DNA of 33,536 nt from Bradyrhizobium sp. NAS96.2 (GTDB lineage: Bacteria; Pseudomonadota; Alphaproteobacteria; Rhizobiales; Xanthobacteraceae): contig NZ_LGHK01000064.1 of NCBI RefSeq assembly GCF_001908235.1, positions 1 through 33,536 on the forward strand, in the 5' to 3' direction. Numbering within the stretch: the first letter of the stretch is position 1; the number at the start of each line of letters is the position of its first letter. The position numbers and the translations under genes are program-made. The notes below the pieces were generated by a model. The model was not told the DNA's origin, did not search any database, and saw only the letters and a list, made by a program, of their open reading frames with translations. Below, piece by piece: positions 5,915 to 12,576 of the stretch.

Positions 5915-7441
5915 ATGCGCATTCTTCTCATCAACGTGCCGCACCCGGCGATCGGCAGCCGGATCCCCGACGACCATCTGCCGCCGCTCGGCCTGCTGTC
6001 GATCGGCGGCCCGCTGATCGACGACGGACACCACGTTCGGCTGCTCGATGCCGAGTTCGGGCCGATGCCGCTCGAAGCCATCGTGGCGGAGGCATCGCGG
6101 TTTTCGCCCGATGCCATCTTGTTCGGCCATTCCGGCTCGACCTCGGGCCATCCGGTCATCGCGGAAGTGGCGCGGGCCATTGTCAACGCCGTGCCCAAGG
6201 TGCGGATCATCTATGGCGGAGTGTTTCCGACCTATCATTGGCGCGAGATCCTGCGCGAGGAACGCTACGTCACCGCGATCGTGCGCGGTGAGGGCGAAGA
6301 GACGGCGCGGCGCCTGATGCGGGCGCTGGAGACCGGCGACGATCTTCGCAGCATCAAAGGCATCGCCTTCCGCGATGACTATGGGCCGCGCGTCACGCCG
6401 CCGGCGCCTGTTATCCGCGACCTCGATGCCTATCGCGTCGGCTGGGAGTTGATCGATCACGCGCGCTACAGCTACTGGGGAGGGCTGCGCGCCGTCGTGG
6501 TGCAGTTCTCGCGGGGCTGTCCGCATCTCTGCAACTATTGCGGCCAGCGCGGCTTCTGGACACGATGGCGGCACCGCGATCCCGTGCGCTTCGCCAGGGA
6601 ATTGGCGCGGCTGCATCGCGAGCACGGCGTCAAGGTGATCAATTTCGCCGACGAGAATCCGACCGTCTCGAAGAAGGCCTGGCGCACTTTTCTCGAGGCC
6701 CTGATCGCGGAGAATGTCGATCTGATCCTGGTCGGCTCGACCCGCGCCGACGATATCGTCCGCGATGCCGACATCCTGCATCTTTACAAAAAGGCGGGCT
6801 GGCAGCGCTTCCTGCTTGGCATGGAGAACACCGACGAGAAGACATTGGAGCTGATCCGCAAGGGCGCGACCACCACGATCGATCGCGAGGCCATCCGTCT
6901 GTTGCGCCAGCACGGCATCCTGTCGATGGCGACCTGGGTGGTCGGCTTCGAGGAGGAGACCGATCGCGATCATTGGCGCGGCCTGCGGCAGTTGTTGTCC
7001 TACGATCCGGATCAGATCCAGATGCTCTATGTCACGCCGCATCGCTGGACGCCGTATTTCCGTCTCGCGGCAGAGCGGCGCGTCATCCAGACCGATCGCA
7101 GGCTCTGGGACTACAAGCATCAGGTGCTCGCGACGCGGCACATGCCGCCATGGCGGGTGCTGCTCTGGTTCAAGTTCACCGAGATGGTGCTGCAATGCCG
7201 CCCGAGGGCCTTGCTGCGCGTGCTGTTTCATCGCGACGCCGGGCTTCGTCATGCGATGCGCTGGTACACGCAGATGGGACGCCGGGTCTGGCCGCACGAA
7301 ATTCTCGGCTTCCTGCGCGACGTCAGGCTGACGAACGGGCCGACGGTGCGGGAATTTTGGGGCGATCCGCAGGATAGTGAGGAAGAAGCGATGTCATCGC
7401 AGCGGCCCGAGCGCCGGGTCGGCACATCGCGCGCAGCGTAA
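5915..7441 (+). CDS. B12-binding-domain radical SAM protein, BchE-like group
   Basis: A 508-residue protein. Residues 1-140 form a cobalamin-binding Rossmann domain (MRILLINVPHP, GLLSIGGPLIDDGH, GHSGSTSGHP, IIYGGVFPTYHW, IVRGEGEE) without the DxHxxG histidine, as in class B enzymes. The radical SAM core follows with the cluster motif CPHLCNYCGQ (CxxxCxxC), then FADENPTVS and a C-terminal helical region. The layout resembles BchE and HpnJ, but the cysteine region differs from classical BchE, and no photosynthesis or hopanoid genes are nearby. The substrate is unknown. GGGAGCG at 5901-5907 supports the start. It lies 108 bases after the prenyltransferase on the same strand, so co-transcription and a lipid substrate are possible. 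Confidence 0.82.
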   Translation: MRILLINVPHPAIGSRIPDDHLPPLGLLSIGGPLIDDGHHVRLLDAEFGPMPLEAIVAEASRFSPDAILFGHSGSTSGHPVIAEVARAIVNAVPKVRIIYGGVFPTYHWREILREERYVTAIVRGEGEETARRLMRALETGDDLRSIKGIAFRDDYGPRVTPPAPVIRDLDAYRVGWELIDHARYSYWGGLRAVVVQFSRGCPHLCNYCGQRGFWTRWRHRDPVRFARELARLHREHGVKVINFADENPTVSKKAWRTFLEALIAENVDLILVGSTRADDIVRDADILHLYKKAGWQRFLLGMENTDEKTLELIRKGATTTIDREAIRLLRQHGILSMATWVVGFEEETDRDHWRGLRQLLSYDPDQIQMLYVTPHRWTPYFRLAAERRVIQTDRRLWDYKHQVLATRHMPPWRVLLWFKFTEMVLQCRPRALLRVLFHRDAGLRHAMRWYTQMGRRVWPHEILGFLRDVRLTNGPTVREFWGDPQDSEEEAMSSQRPERRVGTSRAA

Positions 7442-7474
7442 ATCGATACCGTCATGCCGGGGTCTGGATAACTG

Positions 7475-7507
7475 GCGCTGATGACTGGACGCCTGAGTCA
7501 TCAGCGC
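7475..7507 (+). terminator. 12-bp perfect hairpin after the radical SAM gene
   Basis: GCGCTGATGACT (7475-7486) and AGTCATCAGCGC (7496-7507) are perfect arms around a 9-base loop, 33 bases after the stop codon. No T-run follows. Just upstream, GTCATGCCGGGG (7451-7462) is a leftover of the repeat seen whole at 3410-3508. The stem probably marks the 3' end of the transcript. Confidence 0.5.
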
Positions 7508-7565
7508 GATAATTTCCGGATCGACTGCGCAGAACAAAAAGAACCGTGGCGGTCGAGGCGGCGAG

Positions 7566-7975
7566 TTGAGCATACAGGTTGCGATTCTAAAAATATTGGC
7601 CAGTCACGTCAGCGGCAGAGCCACACTCGATTCACTCAAGCACGACCTCGCAATTCTTTCGTCGAGCGGCGATGATTGGCATGCGCGGATCAAACGCCTG
7701 GCGTCGCGGGTCCCGAACTCGACATCTTCAGCAATGGCTATGTGCTGCGTGACGTCGAAGGCTGGGAGATCACACCGGCCGGACGTGAGTTCCTGCGCGC
7801 GCTGGAAGCGGTCACGCAAGACAATCTGCCGGCTGCGCCGGTGGCCGAGGCCGCGGTCCGCGCCGAGGGCAGGTTGATCGTGGTCGGTCACCGCTTCAGG
7901 AACAGGACGCGGCCGCAACGTGATGCGGAGCCGAGCGCATCGGTGCGGCGCCGGCCGTCCCGCGAGCCGCGTTGA
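7566..7975 (+). pseudogene. Hypothetical protein broken by a one-base frameshift
   Basis: Two frames together look like one protein of about 136 residues. The first, from a TTG at 7566, reads SIQVAILKILASH...RIKRLASRVP and then degenerates. The second picks up as ELDIFSNGYVLRDVEGWEIT...REFLRALEAV and ends at 7975. The join is near 7713-7716 (GTCCCGAAC). Adding one G would restore R-V-P-E-L-D-I-F without loss. The second half looks like a winged-helix or regulatory tail (EGWEITPAGREFL). Either the gene has recently decayed, or the assembly misses one base in a G/C run. I do not recognise a named family. Confidence 0.65.
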
Positions 7976-8029
7976 ACCTCGGAGCGTTGCCGGCGACCTA
8001 CCTTCGGGACGTGGTTCTGGAGGTCGCAA

Positions 8030-8185
8030 ATGACTGCATTGGCTCAATCGATCGCTCGGGTATTTCCGGCCAATTCGATTCGGAGCAGCATCGCCCGGCA
8101 CGTCCTGCTGTTCGGCTTTGCGGTCCTGTTCGTCGCGGTGCTACGGGCGAGCTATGGCCTCGATCTGAGTGCGGGCTTCTTCTGA
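8030..8185 (+). CDS. Small single-helix membrane protein, 51 residues
   Basis: The reading frame opens at ATG 8030 with an excellent GGAGG six bases upstream (8019-8023) and ends at TGA 8183-8185. The product begins MTALAQSIARVFPANSIRSS. One hydrophobic helix follows (about residues 24-37, HVLLFGFAVLFVAVL), then a short end YGLDLSAGFF. The N-terminal half is weakly basic, so it would sit N-in. It is too short for usual length cutoffs and has no recognised family. A hairpin lies 39 bases downstream. Confidence 0.6.
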   Translation: MTALAQSIARVFPANSIRSSIARHVLLFGFAVLFVAVLRASYGLDLSAGFF

Positions 8186-8223
8186 TTTTTCAGGCTGCAA
8201 GTCATACTGGGTTAACCGGACCG

Positions 8224-8246
8224 GGATAGCTAAGCGCACGCTATCC
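8224..8246 (+). terminator. Hairpin after the small membrane protein gene
   Basis: GGATAGC (8224-8230) and GCTATCC (8240-8246) form a perfect 7-bp stem with a 9-base loop, followed by TTG. It is a plausible terminator for the 8030-8185 gene, or a leader structure for the small zinc-ribbon-like gene starting at 8275. Confidence 0.4.
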
Positions 8247-8274
8247 TTGCATCTCGAACCCGGGCCGATCTTCC

Positions 8275-8424
8275 ATGGATAAGCCGATGCGCTGCCAGTG
8301 CGGCAGGACGCGAACCATTGTGCTCGACAAGCATTTCTGGACCGCGCTGCTATGCCCCAAATGCGATGAGACCCAGCTGGCCGCGCCGGCCAGGCCGGAG
8401 CAACGGGTGTTGACCGCGCGATAG
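8275..8424 (+). CDS. Small zinc-ribbon-like protein, 49 residues
   Basis: The frame from ATG 8275 to TAG 8424 encodes MDKPMRCQCGRTRTIVLDKH, then FWTALLCPKCDETQLAAP and a basic tail. Two cysteine pairs, CxC at residues 7-9 and CxxC at 27-30, look like the two knuckles of a zinc ribbon. The ribosome-binding site is weak (GGGCCGATC), so the start is less certain; ATG at 8287 (residue 5) is an alternative. The motif makes this better than a random frame, but no family is recognised. Confidence 0.45.
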   Translation: MDKPMRCQCGRTRTIVLDKHFWTALLCPKCDETQLAAPARPEQRVLTAR

Positions 8425-8489
8425 CCGGTCGTCTTCGGCGCCGAAACCCGCTAGGTTCCGTCTGATGAAACGGTCCAAAGCGAAACCCG

Positions 8490-9728
8490 ATGCCGCATCC
8501 TTCCGACACCACCGCCGCAACGCCTGCTGACGTGACGCTTGCCGACGTGCGTCGTGCCGCCGAAACCATCAGGGACTCGGTCATGGTTACGGCATGCAAC
8601 GAGAGCCGCACGCTCGGCGAGATCTGCGGCTGCCGCCTGTTCCTCAAATTCGAGAACCTGCAATTCACCTCGACCTTCAAGGAGCGCGGCGCGCTGAACA
8701 GGCTGCGGGCGCTGTCAGCCGAAGAGCGCAAGCGCGGGGTGATCGCGATGTCGGCCGGCAACCATGCCCAGGGCGTGGCCTATCACGCGAAGCGGCTCGG
8801 CATCCCCGCCACCATCGTGATGCCGATCGGCACCCCGATGGTGAAGATCGAAAACACCAGGCGGCATGGCGCCGAGGTCATCATCACCGGGCAGACGCTG
8901 GAAGAATGCTTCGCCTTCGTCGGCACGCACGCCGCAGAGCGCGGCCTGATCCTGATCCACCCCTATGACGATCCCCTGATCATCGCCGGGCAGGGCACGA
9001 TCGGGCTCGAAATGCTCGAGGCGGTGCCGGAGCTCGATATCCTGGTGGTGCCGATCGGCGGCGGCGGGCTGATCTCGGGCATCGCCACGGCCGCCAAGGC
9101 GATCAAGCCGTCGGTGCAGATCATCGGCGTGCAGGCCCAGCTCTATCCGTCGATGTACAATGCCGTCAAAGGCAAGCAGCTGCCGATGCGCGGCGACACG
9201 CTGGCCGAGGGCATCGCGGTCAAGGCGCCCGGGCAGATCACCACCAGGATCGTCCGCGACCTCGTCGACGACATCGTGCTGGTCAGCGAGGACCAGATCG
9301 AGCGCGCGGTCGCGACCCTGATCTCGATCGAGAAGACGGTGGTCGAGGGCGCCGGCGCCGCCGGCCTTGCAGCGGTGCTCGCGGCGCCGGAGCGCTTTGC
9401 CGGCCGCAACGTCGGCCTCGTGCTGACCGGCGGTAATATCGACACCAGGCTGATCGCCTCGGTCCTGACCCGCGAGCTCGCGCGCGAAGGACGGTTGACG
9501 CAGCTGGCGCTCGACATCGTCGACCGGCCCGGACAGCTCGCGGCGGTGTCGATCCTGCTTGCCGATGCCGGCGCCAACATCATCGAGGTCTCGCACCAGC
9601 GCACCTTCTCCGATCTGCCGGCGAAGGCGACGCTGCTTGAGCTCGTGATCGAGACCCGCGACCGCGCCCATCTGGAGGACGTGCTGACCAAGCTCGGCGC
9701 AGCCGGATTCGCGGTGCGGGAGAGTTAG
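8490..9728 (+). CDS. ilvA: Threonine ammonia-lyase (threonine dehydratase), ACT-domain form
   Basis: A 412-residue PLP enzyme converting L-threonine to 2-oxobutanoate and ammonia, the entry to isoleucine synthesis or threonine catabolism. The PLP lysine is K64 in STFKERGALN. SAGNHAQGVAYHAKRLG (88-104) and the phosphate loop GGGGLISG (190-197) are typical. A single ACT-like regulatory domain follows from about residue 335 (LALDIVDRPGQLAAVS). This single-ACT, about 400-residue form differs from the 510-residue E. coli IlvA with its double domain, and could equally be the catabolic type. The start codon has no strong Shine-Dalgarno; a later ATG at 8583 would delete conserved sequence. It is monocistronic. 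Confidence 0.9.
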   Translation: MPHPSDTTAATPADVTLADVRRAAETIRDSVMVTACNESRTLGEICGCRLFLKFENLQFTSTFKERGALNRLRALSAEERKRGVIAMSAGNHAQGVAYHAKRLGIPATIVMPIGTPMVKIENTRRHGAEVIITGQTLEECFAFVGTHAAERGLILIHPYDDPLIIAGQGTIGLEMLEAVPELDILVVPIGGGGLISGIATAAKAIKPSVQIIGVQAQLYPSMYNAVKGKQLPMRGDTLAEGIAVKAPGQITTRIVRDLVDDIVLVSEDQIERAVATLISIEKTVVEGAGAAGLAAVLAAPERFAGRNVGLVLTGGNIDTRLIASVLTRELAREGRLTQLALDIVDRPGQLAAVSILLADAGANIIEVSHQRTFSDLPAKATLLELVIETRDRAHLEDVLTKLGAAGFAVRES

Positions 9729-9769
9729 GGATCTTGCACTCTTCGTCGTGAGCTGAAGTACTCAACCCG

Positions 9770-9930
9770 TCATCTTGAGGAGGCCGCAAGGCGGCCGTCT
9801 CGAAGGATGAATCGGCCACCAGCCGGACCGTACATCCTTCGAGGCTCGCAAGAGCTCGCACCTCCAGCGACGAAGGCGCAGCCCTTGCGCGGGGATGACG
9901 GAGCGAGGTTAGCGGCGAGGATGACGGTCT
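9770..9930 (+). repeat. Intergenic repeat, CTCGAAGGATG / CATCCTTCGAG type
   Basis: An imperfect palindromic block fills the gap between ilvA and the DUF1697 gene. Perfect 11-bp arms CTCGAAGGATG (9799-9809) and CATCCTTCGAG (9833-9843) enclose GGCC...GCCGG pairs. GGCCGC/GCGGCC (9783-9796) makes a side stem, and GGGGATGACG/GAGGATGACGG recur on the right. This is the 'cttcgagacg' repeat class frequent in Bradyrhizobium and Rhodopseudomonas. It lies between convergent genes and may also end both transcripts. Confidence 0.65.
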
Positions 9931-9942
9931 CGGATGGGCGAA

Positions 9943-10464
9943 CTAGGCCTTCTCATCGCCCGCGGCGAGCTCGGCGAGCTTCGCGATGGTGTTGAGATTG
10001 CGCGCGGTGCCGCTCGTGGCGGCGGGGATCTTCAGCTTCGAACGGCCCATGCCGCTGCCATAGGCGACGTAGATCTCGCGCTTGCCGAGCCGCATCTGCT
10101 CGTCCTGCTGGCCCTTGACGTCTTTCAGGGCGTCCTTGGACGGCGGCTCGTCAAGGAAGATCGCGACCGTAAAATTCGGCGGCGCTTTCGGAAACGGATT
10201 CGCCTTCAGCACCGCGGCGATCTCGTCCGCGCTCCTGACGGCGACGCCGACCGGCTTGCCGGCATAGGCCTGCAGCCGCTGCTCCAGCGCGGCCTTGACC
10301 TTGGGCGCGCCGAGTTTGGAGGAGAACACGACATTGCCGCTGGCGATGTAGGTCTCGACGTCGGCAAATCCGGCGTCGACGCACATCGCCTTCAATTCGG
10401 CCATCGGCAGCTTGCCGGTGCCGCCGACATTGACCGCGCGCAACAAAGCGACGTAACGCGGCAT
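9943..10464 (-). CDS. DUF1697 family protein
   Basis: A 173-residue protein with the DUF1697 signature: PRYVALLRAVNVGGTGKLPM at the N-terminus, DVETYIASGNVVFSS, and the C-terminal GSGMGRSKLKIP with TARNLNTIAKLAEL. The family is widespread in bacteria and has no defined reaction. ATG at 10464 is preferred over the adjacent GTG at 10467; a GTGAGG Shine-Dalgarno sits just upstream. It begins 7 bases after the GST stop codon, so the two genes form a minus-strand operon. Confidence 0.88.
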   Translation of the reverse strand: MPRYVALLRAVNVGGTGKLPMAELKAMCVDAGFADVETYIASGNVVFSSKLGAPKVKAALEQRLQAYAGKPVGVAVRSADEIAAVLKANPFPKAPPNFTVAIFLDEPPSKDALKDVKGQQDEQMRLGKREIYVAYGSGMGRSKLKIPAATSGTARNLNTIAKLAELAAGDEKA

Positions 10465-10471
10465 CACGGCC

Positions 10472-11113
10472 TCACGTCAGCAGCAGCGCCATGCCGGGAT
10501 CGCCCTTCTGCATCGCGCGCTGATAGGCCGGGCGCGCGGCGATGCGGCCGAGATAGTTCCTGATGTTGGGGCAGCGGCCGAGGTCATAGGGCAGGAAATA
10601 GCGCATCGTCGTCAGCGAGAAGCCGATCATGATGTCGGCCGTCGTGAACGTATCGCCCGCGAGATATGTGGCGTCACGGACGCGCGCGTCGATCAGATCG
10701 AACGAACGGTCGACCCTCGCTTTGGTCGCGACCAGCATCGGATTGTCGGCCGTGAGGTTGAGCCGGTGCAGGATCATGCTGCGGCCCATCTGTGCCTGCA
10801 GCGTGCCGTTGGCGAAGTGAAACCAGTACAGGAACTGGGCGAAGTCAGGATGATCGGATTTCAGCGCCAGCCGTCCATCGCCGTATTTGGCGACGATGTA
10901 TTCGACAACAGCTCCGGATTCGGCCAGCACCAGCTCGCCGTCGGTGATGACGGGCGCAGCGCCGATCGGGTGCAGCGCCTTGTAATCGGCCGGCGCCAGC
11001 ATCGTGACGGGATCGCGCGCGGTGCACTTCAGTTCATAGGGGATCCCCAGCTCCTCGCACAGCCAGACGATCCGCTCCGATTGCGACTTTCCGAGATGGT
11101 GAACGGTGAGCAT
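10472..11113 (-). CDS. Glutathione S-transferase family protein
   Basis: A 213-residue cytosolic GST. The N-terminal thioredoxin-like domain (1-80) opens MLTVHHLGKSQSERIVWLCE, with the Ser of KSQSER at the usual activating position, followed by PIGAAPVITDG and the glutathione-contacting ESGAVVEYI. The all-helical C-terminal domain includes YLAGDTFTTADIMIG, the N-capping box motif of GSTs. The start at 11113 has CAGGAGCG upstream; a longer frame reaching 11200 runs into a palindromic repeat and would break the GST fold start. The substrate is unknown. Confidence 0.9.
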   Translation of the reverse strand: MLTVHHLGKSQSERIVWLCEELGIPYELKCTARDPVTMLAPADYKALHPIGAAPVITDGELVLAESGAVVEYIVAKYGDGRLALKSDHPDFAQFLYWFHFANGTLQAQMGRSMILHRLNLTADNPMLVATKARVDRSFDLIDARVRDATYLAGDTFTTADIMIGFSLTTMRYFLPYDLGRCPNIRNYLGRIAARPAYQRAMQKGDPGMALLLT

Positions 11114-11127
11114 GCGCGCTCCTGAAG

Positions 11128-11173
11128 CATGATCCGGAAAAGTGGACACCGGTTTTCCGAAAACGATCACGCG
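11128..11173 (+). repeat. Dispersed palindromic intergenic repeat, copy B
   Basis: CGGAAAA (11135-11141) and TTTTCCG (11153-11159) are perfect arms around a core sharing the 14-mer AGTGGACACCGGTT with copy A. Outer GATC motifs flank it. This GATCCGGAAAA...TTTTCCG form is common between genes in Rhizobiales. It lies in the 5' region of the GST gene. Confidence 0.7.
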
Positions 11174-11190
11174 AAAATAATGATCATGGT

Positions 11191-11208
11191 GCGCTTCCAT
11201 GGAAGCGC
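11191..11208 (-). terminator. 18-bp perfect palindrome after the Lys/Ala-rich gene
   Basis: GCGCTTCCATGGAAGCGC is perfectly self-complementary and starts 2 bases beyond the stop codon of the minus-strand gene. As RNA it folds into a 7-bp stem with a CATG loop. On the minus strand an ATTATTTT stretch follows about 15 bases later. It could end transcription before the GST operon on the same strand. Confidence 0.45.
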
Positions 11209-11209
11209 A

Positions 11210-11563
11210 TCAGGCGTCCGCTTTCTTCTTCGCCGGCTTCTTCTCAGATTTCTGCTCAGATTTCTGCTCAGATTTCTTCTTGGATTCCGTGGCCGGCGGC
11301 GGCTCGTCCATCGCCTTCTTCATGGCGCGGGCATAGGCGTCGGCGGCGTTCTCGGCCGAATTCTGCAACCGCTTGGCGGTCGCGGTGGCGTTCAGGATCG
11401 TGCTCTTGGCGAGGTGGCGCAAGCGCGCCTTGGTGTCCTTGTCCTTGGCCTTGGCCGCGCGCGCGACCCAGACGGCCTGGCGCTTCTTGGCAGCCGCCAT
11501 CACGGCCTTGGTCTGTGCTCTTGCGGTTTGCCGGATGACGGCGTCGAGGTCGGCTTCGGCCAT
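11210..11563 (-). CDS. Ala/Lys-rich hypothetical protein with histone-H1-like tail
   Basis: A 117-residue, strongly basic protein. The first 88 residues are predicted helical and rich in Ala, Lys and Arg (KAVMAAAKKRQAVWVARAAK, then KDTKARLRHLAK). The last 30 are low complexity, KSEQKSEQKSEKKPAKKK, encoded by 12-bp tandem repeats. Such tails are seen in histone-like DNA- or RNA-binding proteins of alphaproteobacteria; function here is a guess. The start has no clear Shine-Dalgarno (GAGTGT only). No family is recognised. Confidence 0.7.
   Translation of the reverse strand: MAEADLDAVIRQTARAQTKAVMAAAKKRQAVWVARAAKAKDKDTKARLRHLAKSTILNATATAKRLQNSAENAADAYARAMKKAMDEPPPATESKKKSEQKSEQKSEKKPAKKKADA
11243..11278 (-). 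repeat. Three 12-bp tandem repeats inside a coding tail
   Basis: Plus-strand units CTCAGATTTCTG, CTCAGATTTCTG and CTCAGATTTCTT lie head to tail. They encode the K-S-E-Q/K-S-E-Q/K-S-E-K series on the minus strand. The units are nearly identical at DNA level, so copy number may vary among strains. Confidence 0.85.
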
Positions 11564-11806
11564 TCAGATACACTCATTGACTGGACATGCGCCGATGGGG
11601 CGCACGGAAGGAGGGGAGCTATCACTAGCTCAACCGGCGCCGTTTGAACATGCTGATCCTCTTGCGATGCCCCTGGGGGCGGCCACAGCCAGCGGCTGGC
11701 GTGCCGGCCGTGCCGGTCAAACGAATGAACGCTCTACCGGGCGTACGGTTCGGCATGATATAGCGGCGCGGCCCGGCCGGGGCCGCGCAATCCAATCGAG
11801 GTTTCG

Positions 11807-12574
11807 ATGCCAGCAATCAGCCGACGGAGCCTGCTTGGCGGCCTTGCCGTGCTGGCTGCATCGCCTTCGCTCGCGGCGGCAACCGCCGAGACGCTGACTG
11901 TCGATGCCGGCGAGAGCCCGGTCACGCTCAGCCGTTTCGCCGCCGGGCGCGCCGGCAAGCGGCCGGCCGTGCTTGTCCTGCACGGCTCGCGCGGCTTCGA
12001 TCTCAGGCCGCAGGCCTACGAGCGCTATGCCAACGCGCTGACGGCGGACGGCATCGACGCCTATTTCGTGCGCTACTACACGCCGGCCGACGAGCAGGCA
12101 TTCGAGACGATGCACACGCGCGAGCGCCGCGAGGCCTATGAGACCGGGCGTTTCGACGCCTGGGCCGCGCGCGTCTCCTCCGTGCTGACCACGGTGCTGG
12201 CAGGTGTGGATAGTTCCGGCCGGGTCGGACTGCTCGGCTTTTCTCTCGGCGGCTACGTTGCGGCGGCCGCGGCGGCGCGTGACGAGCGGGTGTCCGCGCT
12301 GGCTGTGCTGTATGGCGGCATGCCCGACAAGATCGCGCCTCAGGTGAAACATCTGCCGCCGATGATCGAATTGCACGGCGAGGCCGATCGCAACGTGCCG
12401 CTTGCGAGCGGTGAGCAGCTTGTCAAGCTGGGCAAATCGGTCGGCGCCGCGGCGGAGATCGTCCGGTATCCGGGCAAGGCGCACGGTTTTGATTTTGCGG
12501 ACAATGACCCAATGACCGCTGACGCGGTCAGCCGTGTTGCCGGATTCTTCCAGGCTCGCCTGAGCGCGGCGTAA
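11807..12574 (+). CDS. Exported dienelactone-hydrolase-family alpha/beta hydrolase
   Basis: A 255-residue alpha/beta hydrolase with a Tat-like leader (SRRSLLGGLAVLAAS, cleavage near residue 27). Visible elements are the oxyanion region VLVLHGSRGF, the nucleophile elbow GFSLGG with Ser146, Asp194 in HGEADRNVP and His226 in GKAHGFDF. Classical dienelactone hydrolases use Cys as nucleophile; Ser here points to a general esterase of the family. It should act in the periplasm. GAGG at 11798-11801 supports the start. It converges with the LuxR-type gene, with only two bases between the stop codons. Confidence 0.88.
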   Translation: MPAISRRSLLGGLAVLAASPSLAAATAETLTVDAGESPVTLSRFAAGRAGKRPAVLVLHGSRGFDLRPQAYERYANALTADGIDAYFVRYYTPADEQAFETMHTRERREAYETGRFDAWAARVSSVLTTVLAGVDSSGRVGLLGFSLGGYVAAAAAARDERVSALAVLYGGMPDKIAPQVKHLPPMIELHGEADRNVPLASGEQLVKLGKSVGAAAEIVRYPGKAHGFDFADNDPMTADAVSRVAGFFQARLSAA

Positions 12575-12576
12575 GT

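Noticed and set aside
5915..7441. Calling the radical SAM protein BchE
   Set aside because: Domain order agrees, but the cysteine region differs from the BchE I know and no photosynthesis genes adjoin. A phylogeny is needed.
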